DNA of 64,000 nucleotides from Clostridium_AD sp050717535 (lineage in GTDB: Bacteria; Bacillota; Clostridia; Clostridiales; Clostridiaceae). Where the stretch lies: NCBI RefSeq assembly GCF_050717535.1, contig NZ_JBOITM010000067.1, forward strand, positions 87,946 through 151,945. Reading direction: 5' to 3'. The translations under genes were made by a program, and so were the position numbers. Below, in pieces: positions 1 through 8,798 of the stretch; positions within the stretch are counted from its first letter, which is position 1, and every line of letters begins with the position of its first letter. The notes under the pieces were generated by a model that was given only the letters and a program-made list of their open reading frames with translations, made no database searches and was not told the DNA's origin.

Positions 1-32
1 GTATTTACAAGAACGGGTAAGGAGGAATAGAT

Positions 33-119
33 ATGAAACCTATTAAATTACAAAACAAAAAAATGTCATTGGTTAATATCTTATTTTATTTTATTTTGCT
101 TGTTGGGGCGGGATTTTAA
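33..119 (+). other. 28-codon ORF fragment upstream of the truncated ABC ATPase
   Basis: A good ribosome site (AAGGAGGAATAG) precedes an ATG that opens 28 codons and stops at TAA 117-119. The peptide starts with charged residues (KPIKLQNKK) and then turns hydrophobic (LVNILFYFILLVGAGF), like the first membrane helix of a transporter. Immediately after about position 107 another frame carries ABC ATPase sequence, so this looks like the 5' end of one gene joined by deletion to the middle of another. I cannot name the parent family, and there is no reason to think the short peptide is functional. Confidence 0.4.
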
Positions 120-904
120 GACCGGATAGTGGAAGCTGTGTTATTAATGGAAGGACTCCCTGGGAGGACAGAGTGAATCATGTAAGAGAAATTGGTGTTG
201 TATTCGGACAGCGGTCTCAATTGTGGTGGGATGTTCCCGTGGGTGATACATTCTTGCTATTAAAAGAGCTTTATCATATTGATACAAATAAATATAACAA
301 AAGAGTTAATGAACTTTCAGAATTAATAAATATTGGAGATTTGTTAAAGGTACCTGCAAGGCAGTTATCCTTAGGTCAACGCATGAAATGTGAGCTTGGT
401 GCTTCTTTGCTACATAATCCTAAAACACTATTTTTAGACGAACCTACCATAGGACTTGATGCAGTATCTAAAATTGCAGTTAGAAATTTTATTTCAGAAA
501 TTAATAAAGAATATAAAACAACTGTTATATTAACAACTCATGATATGCAAGATATTGAAGCTATGACCAACCGCATTATATTTATTGGTAAAGGGAACGT
601 CTTGTTAGATGGAACCATGGATATGCTAAAGCAGAAATATTCTAAAAGTAAAAAAATAGAAGTGTATTATAAGGGGGAAATTTTACTGAAGCTCTTTCAA
701 CAGAAAAACAAAGCAGAATTAAAGGGAATTCAAATATTAGAGCATATGCGAGGAAGATTGTTTATTACTGTAGATACAGAGATTACAAGTGTTTCACATG
801 CCATCAGTTTCTTATGTAGTAAGTTAGAGGTTATGGATATTTCTATAACTGGAACAAGTGCAGAGGAAATTGTCCTATCCTTATATGAGGAATATGCAGT
901 ATGA
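107..904 (+). pseudogene. 5'-truncated ABC-2 exporter ATP-binding protein, Walker A missing
   Basis: This is the ATPase subunit of an ABC-2 type exporter (COG4586-like, normally about 320 residues). The frame matches the family from GGILRPDSG onward, keeps the Q-loop region (GVVFGQRSQLWW), the signature LSLGQ, Walker B (TLFLDEPT) and the H-loop (TTHD), and ends with the usual C-terminal extension. About 50 N-terminal residues including the GxxGxGKS/T Walker A loop are absent, and a stop lies in frame at 74-76. A GTG at 173 has a fortuitous GGGAGGACAGA site, so a 243-residue product might be made, but without Walker A it should not hydrolyse ATP. It overlaps the first permease gene by 4 bases. 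Confidence 0.8.
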
Positions 905-1770
905 AAATAGAAAATGAAGTTTTAAAACCATGTTTTGGTGATAAGATTAAAAATAAAGTTGATGATGGAAAAGTATATATTTCCTTTTTTAAGATTCGTT
1001 TTAACTGTGGGATACAATACCGTGCTGCTGCACTGGCGGGGATTGTAACACAATTTATATGGGGATTAATGCAAATATTAATATATAGAGCATTTTATAT
1101 TTCTAGCCCAGAAGCATTTCCTATGGGACTTGCACAATTATCTTCTTACTTTTGGCTACAGCAGGCCTTCATGAATTTGTTCATGACTTGGTTTTTGGAT
1201 GCGGATATTCTAGAGTCAATTACATCAGGAGGTATAGCATATGAACTTTGTAGACCGCTTGATTTGTATAATATGTGGTACATAAAAAGCTTGTCTAGTC
1301 GTTTTTCTAAAACAGCAATTCGTTGTGTACCAATTTTAGTGGTAGCATCGCTACTACCAAAACCTTATAACTTAAGTATGATAACAAGCTTAAATTTAAC
1401 AGTCACCTTTTTAATCTCAATGATTCTAGGATTTGGTGTAGTTGTAGCCTTTTCAATGCTAATTTATGTAATTACATTTTTTACACTGTCGCCTATAGGT
1501 ATTCGAGTGGTGGCACTATCACTTATGGAATTCTTATCTGGAGGAATAATTCCAATTCCTTTTTTACCAGAGTCTATTCAGAATATTGTAGAACTATTGC
1601 CTTTTGCCTCTATGCAGAATACACCATTTCGTATTTATAGTGGAAATATTAAGGGAAGGGAAGTGCTATTTAGTATCTTATTACAATTATTTTGGCTAAT
1701 TGTACTTATTATACTGGGCAAATATTTGATGAAACGTGCAGTTAACAATGCTGTGGTACAAGGGGGTTAA
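901..1770 (+). CDS. ABC-2 type transporter permease, first subunit
   Basis: This 289-residue integral membrane protein has about six hydrophobic segments after a hydrophilic N-terminus of about 35 residues. It resembles the COG4587 permeases that pair with COG4586 ATPases and a COG3694 permease in exporters of unknown substrate. The ATG overlaps the ATPase stop (ATGA), so the two were translationally coupled, and the next permease begins 4 bases after its stop. The gene itself looks intact (SGGIIPIPFLP loop, no internal stop), but its partner ATPase lacks Walker A, so the complex is probably inactive unless another ATPase substitutes. Confidence 0.75.
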   Translation: MKIENEVLKPCFGDKIKNKVDDGKVYISFFKIRFNCGIQYRAAALAGIVTQFIWGLMQILIYRAFYISSPEAFPMGLAQLSSYFWLQQAFMNLFMTWFLDADILESITSGGIAYELCRPLDLYNMWYIKSLSSRFSKTAIRCVPILVVASLLPKPYNLSMITSLNLTVTFLISMILGFGVVVAFSMLIYVITFFTLSPIGIRVVALSLMEFLSGGIIPIPFLPESIQNIVELLPFASMQNTPFRIYSGNIKGREVLFSILLQLFWLIVLIILGKYLMKRAVNNAVVQGG

Positions 1771-1774
1771 TTAA

Positions 1775-2551
1775 ATGAAACTATATTTAAAATTTTTATC
1801 AATGCATATAAGAAGTGCGATGGAATACAAAATTTCATTTATATTAACGACTATAGGTCAGTTTTTCATATCTTTTACGTCATTTTTAGGATTATATTAT
1901 TTATTTGCTAGATTTGATAGTGTGCAAGGTTTTACCTTTGAAGAAGTATTGATTTCTTATTCCGTAGTCTTAATGGCATATTCTATTGCAGAATGTTTTG
2001 CTTATGGGTTTAAAACATTTTCATCTACCATATCCAGTGGTGGGTTTGACCTGATTATGATACGTCCTTGTAATGAAATTTTTCTCGTATTTGTATCAAC
2101 CATAGAATTCACTTCATTTGGGAGATTTATACAAGCACTGCTTGTTTTGATTTATGCAGTTTCAAGGGATGTAGTCCAGTGGAATTTAGAAAAAGTACTT
2201 GTATATATTGGAATGATATTAGGAGGTGTGTTCCTATTTATGGGACTATATATAATATACGCAGCACTTTGCTTTTTTACTATAGAGGGATTGGAGTTTA
2301 TCAATATTTTTACTGACGGAGGTAGAGAATTTGGGAAGTACCCTATGAATATATATGGAAATGCAATATTAAAGTTTTTCACATATATTGTGCCTCTAGC
2401 TTGTGTTCAGTATTATCCCTTGCTTTATTTGTTAGGTAAAACAGATAATATAGGGTTAGCGTTAACACCCTTATATACTATTGTATTTTTGGGGCTTAGT
2501 TATGGGGTATGGAAGTTTGGAGTTAGAAATTATAAGTCTACAGGATCTTAA
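1775..2551 (+). CDS. ABC-2 type transporter permease, second subunit
   Basis: This 258-residue protein has about six membrane segments and belongs by pattern to the COG3694 half of the COG4586/4587/3694 exporter set. Typical family features are the N-terminal LYLKFLSMHIRSAMEYK stretch and the SGGFDLIMIRP loop near residue 90. It is the last gene of the operon, preceded by GGGGG and followed by a terminator hairpin at 2627-2675. The substrate is unknown. Confidence 0.72.
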   Translation: MKLYLKFLSMHIRSAMEYKISFILTTIGQFFISFTSFLGLYYLFARFDSVQGFTFEEVLISYSVVLMAYSIAECFAYGFKTFSSTISSGGFDLIMIRPCNEIFLVFVSTIEFTSFGRFIQALLVLIYAVSRDVVQWNLEKVLVYIGMILGGVFLFMGLYIIYAALCFFTIEGLEFINIFTDGGREFGKYPMNIYGNAILKFFTYIVPLACVQYYPLLYLLGKTDNIGLALTPLYTIVFLGLSYGVWKFGVRNYKSTGS

Positions 2552-2626
2552 TGAAAGTTGATTGGTTGTTGATAACTCATAACTAAAGACATTATAATGT
2601 GGATAAAGTTTCAGCTTTTTAAATAT

Positions 2627-2675
2627 AAAAGGAACTTGTACCAATCCTACAAGTAGGTGGTACAGGTTCCTTTTA
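2627..2675. terminator. Bidirectional intrinsic terminator
   Basis: The arms AAAGGAACTTGTACC and GGTACAGGTTCCTTT pair over 15 bases with one G-U and are flanked by A and T runs on both sides. The hairpin lies between the ABC operon (+) and the convergent decarboxylase-like gene (-). Confidence 0.8.
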
Positions 2676-2701
2676 TATTAAAATCATTTAGATATTTGTT
2701 A

Positions 2702-3496
2702 CTATTTAGACCACCAATCCCATTTAGTGAATGAGTATGGAACAAATCCCATAGGATCAATTTTGTTGAAATACATATTTTCGCCAGGTTCTAATGTATT
2801 TGTACTAACCATATATTGAGAACCTATCATTCTTACTACTTCAAGTTCTGCCCAAGGGTCATGTGGAGAATCTGTCATAACTACAGTGGATGTAGCTAAT
2901 TTATCTTCTGTTATATCAGCTATTGCTAATTTTTGTTTTATTAAAGTAGGACTTAATAAAAAACCACAACCATCTGCTGATTTTGCATAGGTTACATTAT
3001 ACATAAATTCACTTATAGCTTCATTGAGTTCGGAAACTTTACCACCTTCATTTAATTTTCCTGATACATCAGCATTAACTGTGAAAAATTCTATTCCATT
3101 ACGGCTAATTTTACCTACTGCTTTTCCATCTTTTACTTCAAAATCTATGTTTGCCATTTTTTTTGGAAGTCCACATACTTCTCTTCCCATTGACATTGCC
3201 ATTCCATCGGTAATTGGCATAGATAAACAATACCTACCTACTACTCCGTCCAATTCTGCAAGGATAAACAATCCAGCTTCTTTGTATGCAGGACAAAAGC
3301 TTGTTTTAGGATAATTTGCTACAAAAGTCGAAACTAATGGTTTGTTTTTTACTGGTTTAAGTGGAGCTGGAAGTAATTTTGCTATAATTTCTGGTTTTGT
3401 TTCCCAAACTGTATTTAATACTTCTGCCCCGTAAAATATTGTCTGATTTCCTTGTAATGACTTAATTTGATCCATTGTCTTTGTAAAACTATACAT
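2702..3496 (-). CDS. Acetoacetate decarboxylase family protein
   Basis: The 264-residue protein belongs to the acetoacetate decarboxylase superfamily, whose members form a Schiff base on lysine to decarboxylate 3-keto acids or do related chemistry. The signature REVCGLPKKMA (residues 105-115) carries the lysine pair K112-K113, equivalent to the catalytic KK of classic Adc. Length and fold landmarks (ITDGMAMSMGRE, SPHDPWAELE near the C-terminus) fit a full-length member. The start has a strong GAGGGGG site. The gene lies 53 bases downstream of the flavin reductase gene and shares its promoter. Its substrate may not be acetoacetate: no CoA-transferase or solventogenic genes are nearby, and the partner genes point to an enoate or 3-keto acid. 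Confidence 0.8.
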   Translation of the reverse strand: MYSFTKTMDQIKSLQGNQTIFYGAEVLNTVWETKPEIIAKLLPAPLKPVKNKPLVSTFVANYPKTSFCPAYKEAGLFILAELDGVVGRYCLSMPITDGMAMSMGREVCGLPKKMANIDFEVKDGKAVGKISRNGIEFFTVNADVSGKLNEGGKVSELNEAISEFMYNVTYAKSADGCGFLLSPTLIKQKLAIADITEDKLATSTVVMTDSPHDPWAELEVVRMIGSQYMVSTNTLEPGENMYFNKIDPMGFVPYSFTKWDWWSK

Positions 3497-3549
3497 AATA
3501 TAAGCCCCCTCAATTAATTAGTTTTATTTTTATATAATTCTATATCTTA

Positions 3550-5487
3550 CTAAAGCACATATGCTTTTTCAAATCCATTTAAAACTGCATCTACAACTCT
3601 GCCTGGTTTATTAACATCACCTAATAATTCAACAATATCATAATTTTCTTCGATTTCGTGTACTATTTCGTTATTGGATTTAACACCTAAAGATAAGACT
3701 ACTGCATCGGCTTTTAGCACAGTCAATTTTTGATCTTTAGTATTTTCAATATCTATTTCGCCATCTTTAATATTTATAAGTTTGCTGCAAGGCATAAGTG
3801 ACACTCCAGCTTTTGCAAGTCTCATACTTATATCTATTACATTAGGTAGATATCCGGAAGGTCCGATTTTATCTGCCATCTCAATTACAGTTACTTTATT
3901 TCCTTTAGAAGTTAATAGCTCAGCTATTTCAAGACCAGTCATTCCAGAACCTGCAACTACTATATTTTTATTTTCTAATACAGCTTTACCTTCTAAAATA
4001 TCAGTTGATGTATATACAAAGCTTTGGTCTATTCCTGGAATATTTGGTATTATAGAATTTGATCCAGCTGCAATAAATACTGCATATGGTTTAATTTCAT
4101 TAATTTTTGCTAAAGTTGCTTTTTCATTTAACCTTATATCAACATTTAACTTTTTAATTGCTAATTTTTGATATTCAAGAAACCAATCCAACTTCTCTTT
4201 TAGTGGAGGCTTAGTGGCAAGATATACATTTCCACCTAAATATTCTTTTTCTTCAAATATTATAGGGACAAATTGTTTTAATGCTAGAACTCTTGCAGCT
4301 TCCATTCCTGCAGGACCACCTCCAACAATTACAACTTTCCTACCTTCTCCCGTCTTTGGAAAATCAGGATATTCTAATTCGCGTCCAACCCTTGGGTTAA
4401 CTGCACATTTTATGTTTTCACATTTCATAACACTTTCTATACAGTTAAGGCATGATATGCAAGGTCTGATATCGTCTTCGCGACCTTCTTTTGCTTTTTT
4501 GCCCCATTCTGGATCTGCTAACTGTGCTCTACCCAGTGCAACAAAATCCAAATTATCCTCAGTTAATATAGTTTCTGCCATATCAGGTTTTCTAATTACA
4601 TCGCAAGCGATTACAGGAATTTTAACTGCTTCTTTTATAGCTTTTGCTAAATGCCTTTTCCAACCTTGAGGGTATGAAATCGGTTCTATTATTGTAGTAA
4701 CTGATTCATAGGTTCCAGAGCTTACATTAATAACATCTATTCCTAATTTTTCTAAATAAACGGCTTCTTGAATAGCTTCTTCTAAAGTTATGCCATCTTT
4801 AACAAATTCATTTCCATCAATTCTTACTGATATTGGGAATTTAGCACCACATTTTGCATGTATGCCCATGATTATTTCAGTTATGAATCTCATTCTTTTT
4901 TCAAAACTACCACCATATTTATCTTCTCTATGATTGGATTGTGGGCTCAAAAACTGTGCAACAAGATATCCATGGGCAGCATGAATTTCTACTCCATCGA
5001 TACCAGCCATTTGTGCAAAAACAGCACCTTTTACAAATTTTACAACTAACCCTTCGATTTCGGCTATTGTCATTTCTCTAGGCATTTCGCCGATAGCTGA
5101 TGACATTATAGGACTTGGACCAGCTATCTGACGACCATCTATCATCATAGCGTGATTTTCTCTACCTGGATGATGTAATTGTAAGAATATTTTTGTGTTA
5201 TATTTATGCATTCTACTAGAAAGCATTTCTAGCCTTGGAATTTGTTTTAAGTTCATTGAACACAATTGATTGGGCATTCCTGCTCCTGTTTCATCGTCTA
5301 TTCTAGTAATTTCAGTAATTATGAGACCACATCCGCCTTTTGCTCGTTCTTCATAATAAGCAATGATTTCATTGGATGCTTCCCCATTATAGGAAGCCAA
5401 ATTCGTTCCCATTGCAGGCATTACTATTCTATTTTTTATTTCTAAGCTACCTATATTACCTTTGCTGAAAAGCTTTCCATATTTCAT
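3550..5487 (-). CDS. NADH:flavin oxidoreductase, old yellow enzyme / 2-enoate reductase type
   Basis: This 645-residue multidomain enzyme is like 2,4-dienoyl-CoA reductase, 2-enoate reductase and BaiCD/BaiH. Residues 1-340 form the FMN TIM barrel, with HAAHGYLVAQFLSP (169-182) and YGGSFEKRMRF. Cysteines C343, C346, C349 and C361 fit the 4Fe-4S site that carries electrons between flavins. From about residue 384 a Rossmann fold (VVIVGGGPAGMEAA) binds FAD, and a second glycine motif (VAGSGMTGLE) binds NAD(P)H. It should reduce an activated C=C bond using NAD(P)H in the cytoplasm. It is the first gene of a two-gene operon with the decarboxylase-like gene. A dyad shared with the pucR/SDR promoter lies upstream. 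Confidence 0.88.
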   Translation of the reverse strand: MKYGKLFSKGNIGSLEIKNRIVMPAMGTNLASYNGEASNEIIAYYEERAKGGCGLIITEITRIDDETGAGMPNQLCSMNLKQIPRLEMLSSRMHKYNTKIFLQLHHPGRENHAMMIDGRQIAGPSPIMSSAIGEMPREMTIAEIEGLVVKFVKGAVFAQMAGIDGVEIHAAHGYLVAQFLSPQSNHREDKYGGSFEKRMRFITEIIMGIHAKCGAKFPISVRIDGNEFVKDGITLEEAIQEAVYLEKLGIDVINVSSGTYESVTTIIEPISYPQGWKRHLAKAIKEAVKIPVIACDVIRKPDMAETILTEDNLDFVALGRAQLADPEWGKKAKEGREDDIRPCISCLNCIESVMKCENIKCAVNPRVGRELEYPDFPKTGEGRKVVIVGGGPAGMEAARVLALKQFVPIIFEEKEYLGGNVYLATKPPLKEKLDWFLEYQKLAIKKLNVDIRLNEKATLAKINEIKPYAVFIAAGSNSIIPNIPGIDQSFVYTSTDILEGKAVLENKNIVVAGSGMTGLEIAELLTSKGNKVTVIEMADKIGPSGYLPNVIDISMRLAKAGVSLMPCSKLINIKDGEIDIENTKDQKLTVLKADAVVLSLGVKSNNEIVHEIEENYDIVELLGDVNKPGRVVDAVLNGFEKAYVL

Positions 5488-5593
5488 TGTATATTACCCT
5501 CCCATAAATTATTGCTGGTCTTTTATATTAATTGAAGTATAACATTGTAGAAAATAGCTTACTATGGATGGAAATCCAAAAACCATTATAGTC

Positions 5594-5612
5594 ATTGTGC
5601 GTTATGCACTAT
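5594..5612. promoter_or_regulatory. Candidate PucR operator, site 1 (upstream of the flavin reductase operon)
   Basis: Read on the minus strand this is ATAGTGCATAACGCACAAT, an imperfect dyad with GTGC/GCAC arms. A 16-of-19 match occurs at 7283-7301 between pucR and the SDR gene. A possible -10 (TATACT, minus strand, 5536-5541) would put the site near -73, a place suited to activation. The -35 is not recognisable. That PucR is the binder is inferred from position only. Confidence 0.55.
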
Positions 5613-5644
5613 AGCACATATTATTAGTAAAATTATATGCAATA

Positions 5645-5677
5645 AATAAAAATAATCCCTGAAAAATCAGAGATTAT
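5645..5677 (-). terminator. Intrinsic terminator of the pucR gene
   Basis: On the minus strand ATAATCTCTGA and TCAGGGATTAT form an 11-base stem with one mismatch, followed by TTTTATTTATT, 12 bases after the pucR stop. Confidence 0.7.
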
Positions 5678-5688
5678 AGTGGAATTAT

Positions 5689-7263
5689 TTATTTTTCAAC
5701 ACTCTGTGAATTAATAAGTTTCTTATAAAAATTTATTGATTTGCAAGCGTAATATAGTTTAAAGCTATTATCATTTTCATCTAAATCTAGCCCTATAAGG
5801 TCTACAATTTTTTGTAATCTATACCTTAGAGTATTCCGATGTATAAATAATTCTTCTGATGATTTTGTCATATTATGATTGTTTTTCAAATATGTGCATA
5901 ATGTTTTATACAATTCTGAACTATTTATTTCATCGAACCTTTTTAGTATGTATATTGAATTATTATAAAAGTCTTCTTTTAATATTTGATTTTTTGACAT
6001 ATAAATAAAATTATAAGGCTCAATATCTTCATACTTATATATATATTGTTCTTCGCCAATGATGGTTCCTATTTCTAAGGACCTTATTGCTTGATGATAA
6101 TAAATACTACAATCTTCTATTGAAGAAAATTCACTACTAATTCCCATTTTTAAATTGTTTTCTACTAAAAAATTTTTAACTAGTTGGGTTTTATTTTCTT
6201 TTTCTACAAACTCTTCTCTATCATCTATTATTACAATAGCACCATTATAATAAATTGAATTGCTCATTGGAAAAAGGGTTAATAGTGTAGAACTCAAATA
6301 CCTGGAATATACGGATTGTTTAAGTTCAAAATTGGATATATCAATTACTAACACAAAAATATGCTTACTAAATACTAAAGTGCAATTTTTCAATCTTTCT
6401 TCAATTAGTGTTCGGTTTTTTATGTTATTTTCTAATAGATCATATAATATTTCCTCACTTAGAACATTTTTCGTATTCTTATAGAATTGCTTCTTTCCTA
6501 ATTCTTTTGATATTATTTCACTTATTAATATCAAATAATTATAGTCATCAGGATCAGTTTGTTTTTCACATTCAAGTAATAAAATATTTCCTATAGTTTT
6601 ATCGTTTATTTGTATTTTGAATGCGATTTTTTTGATAGGACTTAGAGGGCAAGTGACAACAAAGGGACGTTTTGTTTTTCTTCCTTTTTTTAAAGTTTCT
6701 AATTTTGTTAATTCAGCAATAAATTCATAAGAACAATATCCTTTTTTCACATTATCCATCCACAATAAATCAGTAATATTTTCTACTGGTGAACTAGCTA
6801 ACACTTTGAAACTGAGGTCAATAACAATCAGAGGATTTCCAATTAATTTTGAAGCGATATTTATTATTTTACATAGGCCTTCACCTGAAAGAAAGGCTTC
6901 TAATAATGATAGTTTAAATTGATTATATTTTATGTCTCTGCGAAAGAAAGCTTTTACTTCATTAAAAATTTCTAATATATTTTCATTTGGTTTTATCTCA
7001 ATTATTTTTAAGTTATTGTTAATACATTTTTCTAATATTGTACAATCATCATTTATCAAAATAAAGCATGCATTGGTTAATTTATATATATTACCCTTGA
7101 ACATAGAAGTGCAACCAACATATATATAATCTTCCAAATAAAGTGTTGTTTCATCAGTAATTAACTCTGTATCAACAAAACTGATTTCGGGTTCAATATC
7201 AAAGTAAACTTCTTTGGTTTTTTTAAAAAAATATTCACGTAAGCCATTAAAATCTATACTCAT
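5689..7263 (-). CDS. PucR family transcriptional regulator
   Basis: The 524-residue protein has the PucR/CdaR layout. The first roughly 110 residues are poorly defined, then comes a sensing region (about 110-260), then a GGDEF-like middle domain (about 280-400). The C-terminus is a helix-turn-helix with the diagnostic ELFIHRNTLRYRLQKI sequence near residues 478-493. PucR proteins usually act as ligand-responsive regulators of nearby catabolic genes. It sits between the reductase/decarboxylase operon and the divergent SDR gene, and a dyad just upstream of its own start recurs before the reductase operon, so it likely controls both and itself. The ligand cannot be deduced. Confidence 0.85.
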   Translation of the reverse strand: MSIDFNGLREYFFKKTKEVYFDIEPEISFVDTELITDETTLYLEDYIYVGCTSMFKGNIYKLTNACFILINDDCTILEKCINNNLKIIEIKPNENILEIFNEVKAFFRRDIKYNQFKLSLLEAFLSGEGLCKIINIASKLIGNPLIVIDLSFKVLASSPVENITDLLWMDNVKKGYCSYEFIAELTKLETLKKGRKTKRPFVVTCPLSPIKKIAFKIQINDKTIGNILLLECEKQTDPDDYNYLILISEIISKELGKKQFYKNTKNVLSEEILYDLLENNIKNRTLIEERLKNCTLVFSKHIFVLVIDISNFELKQSVYSRYLSSTLLTLFPMSNSIYYNGAIVIIDDREEFVEKENKTQLVKNFLVENNLKMGISSEFSSIEDCSIYYHQAIRSLEIGTIIGEEQYIYKYEDIEPYNFIYMSKNQILKEDFYNNSIYILKRFDEINSSELYKTLCTYLKNNHNMTKSSEELFIHRNTLRYRLQKIVDLIGLDLDENDNSFKLYYACKSINFYKKLINSQSVEK

Positions 7264-7282
7264 AATTCACCTCAATTCTATT

Positions 7283-7301
7283 ATAGTGCATTTCGCACAA
7301 C
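7283..7301. promoter_or_regulatory. Candidate PucR operator, site 2 (between pucR and the SDR gene)
   Basis: ATAGTGCATTTCGCACAAC differs from the reverse of site 1 at only three positions, two of them in the centre. It lies 20 bases upstream of the pucR start and about 84 bases upstream of the probable SDR transcription start, which I place from a TATATT box at 7364-7369. The location would allow pucR autoregulation and SDR activation from one site. Confidence 0.55.
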
Positions 7302-7400
7302 TAAGACAATAGTTTTTGGATTATTTAATATAGCAACAGATTTTTCATCATGATACACTATGCTATATTAATAATAGATTATAAGTGGGGGTAATAAATT

Positions 7401-8180
7401 ATGAAAAATGTAAACGTTCTATCAAATATTAAGGGAAAAGTAGCTATAGTTACGGGTTCAGCAACTGGAATTGGTCAAGCAATCGCAGTAGGCCTAGCAG
7501 AAGCGGGGGTAGATATTGCCGGCACATATTCAAGTACATCATATGAAGAAACAAAAGCTCTTGTTGAAGCTGCGGGACAAAAGTTTTTCCCAATACATGC
7601 TAATGTAGGAAAACCAGAACAAGTAGGTACTATTATACCTGCAGCTTTAAAAGAATATGGAAAAATTGATATACTAATAAATGGCGCAGGAGTAGAATCA
7701 CATAATCCTGTTGGGGATACTTACAGCGAAGAAGAATATCAACGCTGTTTGCAAATAAATTTAAATCAAGTTGTTGCACTTACCGCAGAAGCAGGAAAAT
7801 ACTTCATTAAAGCCGGCAATGGTGGAAGAATTTTGAATGTATCTTCAATCGCTGGTTATTTAGGAATGCGTTCTGGAATGTCACCTTATGTAATTACAAA
7901 ACATGCAATAAGAGGAGTTACTAGATCCTTCGGACTTGAACTAGCTCCTTATGGAGTTACTGTAAATGCAATTGCCCCAGGTCCTATTTTTACTAAAATG
8001 ACTGCAAACCCACCAATGAAAAAATTAATGATGGATAGAGTAGTTGCTGCAAAATGTCCAGTAGGACGTTGGGGATTCCCTGAAGACTTCAAAGGAATTG
8101 CAAATATGCTTTGCTCTGAGGCTGGTGGATTTATTACTGGTCAAACAATTTTAGTTGATGGTGGATATACATTGACTTAA
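7401..8180 (+). CDS. Short-chain dehydrogenase/reductase (SDR)
   Basis: The 259-residue classical SDR has the cofactor motif TGSATGIG (18-25), the NGAG motif (94-97) and the catalytic triad S149, Y163 and K167 in SPYVITK. It ends with the family C-terminus GQTILVDGGYTL. It should oxidise or reduce an alcohol/ketone with NAD(P)(H); sequences of this kind include 3-oxoacyl-ACP reductases, KduD-like sugar dehydrogenases and hydroxysteroid dehydrogenases, and I cannot choose among them. A GGGGG site precedes the ATG. It is divergent from pucR and probably works with the flavin reductase and decarboxylase-like protein on one substrate. Confidence 0.85.
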   Translation: MKNVNVLSNIKGKVAIVTGSATGIGQAIAVGLAEAGVDIAGTYSSTSYEETKALVEAAGQKFFPIHANVGKPEQVGTIIPAALKEYGKIDILINGAGVESHNPVGDTYSEEEYQRCLQINLNQVVALTAEAGKYFIKAGNGGRILNVSSIAGYLGMRSGMSPYVITKHAIRGVTRSFGLELAPYGVTVNAIAPGPIFTKMTANPPMKKLMMDRVVAAKCPVGRWGFPEDFKGIANMLCSEAGGFITGQTILVDGGYTLT

Positions 8181-8222
8181 ATTTTATGGAATGAGATTTT
8201 AATTATATGCAATAAAACATAG

Positions 8223-8497
8223 GGGGTTGGAATCTCACAAGCAAAGGAGCGGTCTGTCGTAGACTCTTCAAAAGGACTACAAACATTTTCAGAAGAATTA
8301 TCAAATTCTGTTAACCAATTCGCTGCCTCTGCAGAGGAATTAGCTAGCAGTTCACAAAATATGAATAGTGAGATTAATAGAATACAAGCGCAATTAGCCA
8401 GCAGCAGGCTGCTCAAGCTCAAGAATTATCAGCTAGCAGTGATAAACTGCACAATCTATCTCAAAGTTTAACTAAAATAGCAGAAACTCTTTTTTAG
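8223..8497 (+). pseudogene. Methyl-accepting chemotaxis protein relic (frameshifted C-terminal fragment)
   Basis: From 8223 the frame reads receptor-like coiled-coil sequence (SVVDSSKGLQTFSEEL, then QFAASAEELASSSQNM), typical of the C-terminal signalling/adaptation helix of chemoreceptors. Near 8395-8405 the match moves to another frame, which continues QQAAQAQELSASSDKL and stops at 8495-8497. The membrane part, the start codon and most of the signalling domain are missing. It is a dead fragment with one frameshift, followed by a terminator hairpin. Confidence 0.7.
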
Positions 8498-8537
8498 TAG
8501 ATGATATGGATAATCCAATTATCATGCCTCAATCTTT

Positions 8538-8567
8538 AAGCCCCATAAACTAATGTTTATGAGGCTT
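8538..8567 (+). terminator. Intrinsic terminator after the chemoreceptor relic
   Basis: AAGCCCCATAAAC and GTTTATGAGGCTT form a stem with one mismatch and a TAAT loop, followed by a short T stretch. Confidence 0.55.
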
Positions 8568-8798
8568 TCGTAAAAGAATATATGTTTTTGTTTCGAAAGG
8601 CTTATTATTCTTGCTATAAAGTTTTTTATAAACTTATTCAAATAGAGGCATTTACATGCTGGTATTTTCAGTATTATTGTTAATCACACCATCTTATTAT
8701 ATACCATATGCTGCCTAAAATTTGAAAAATGGTGTTTGCAATGGTAAAATAAACAAGAATAACGGTAGTAATAAATACAATAGCGGAGGAAATTAATT

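Noticed and set aside
2702..3496. Naming the decarboxylase-like gene adc
   Set aside because: The KK motif supports the superfamily only; the solvent-pathway partners are absent and the context points to another substrate.
4214..4669. Open frame of 151 codons opposite the flavin reductase gene
   Set aside because: It is antisense to a clearly conserved enzyme, has no ribosome site and no recognisable motif. Other antisense frames (for example 18299-18853 and 55723-56118) were dropped for the same reason.
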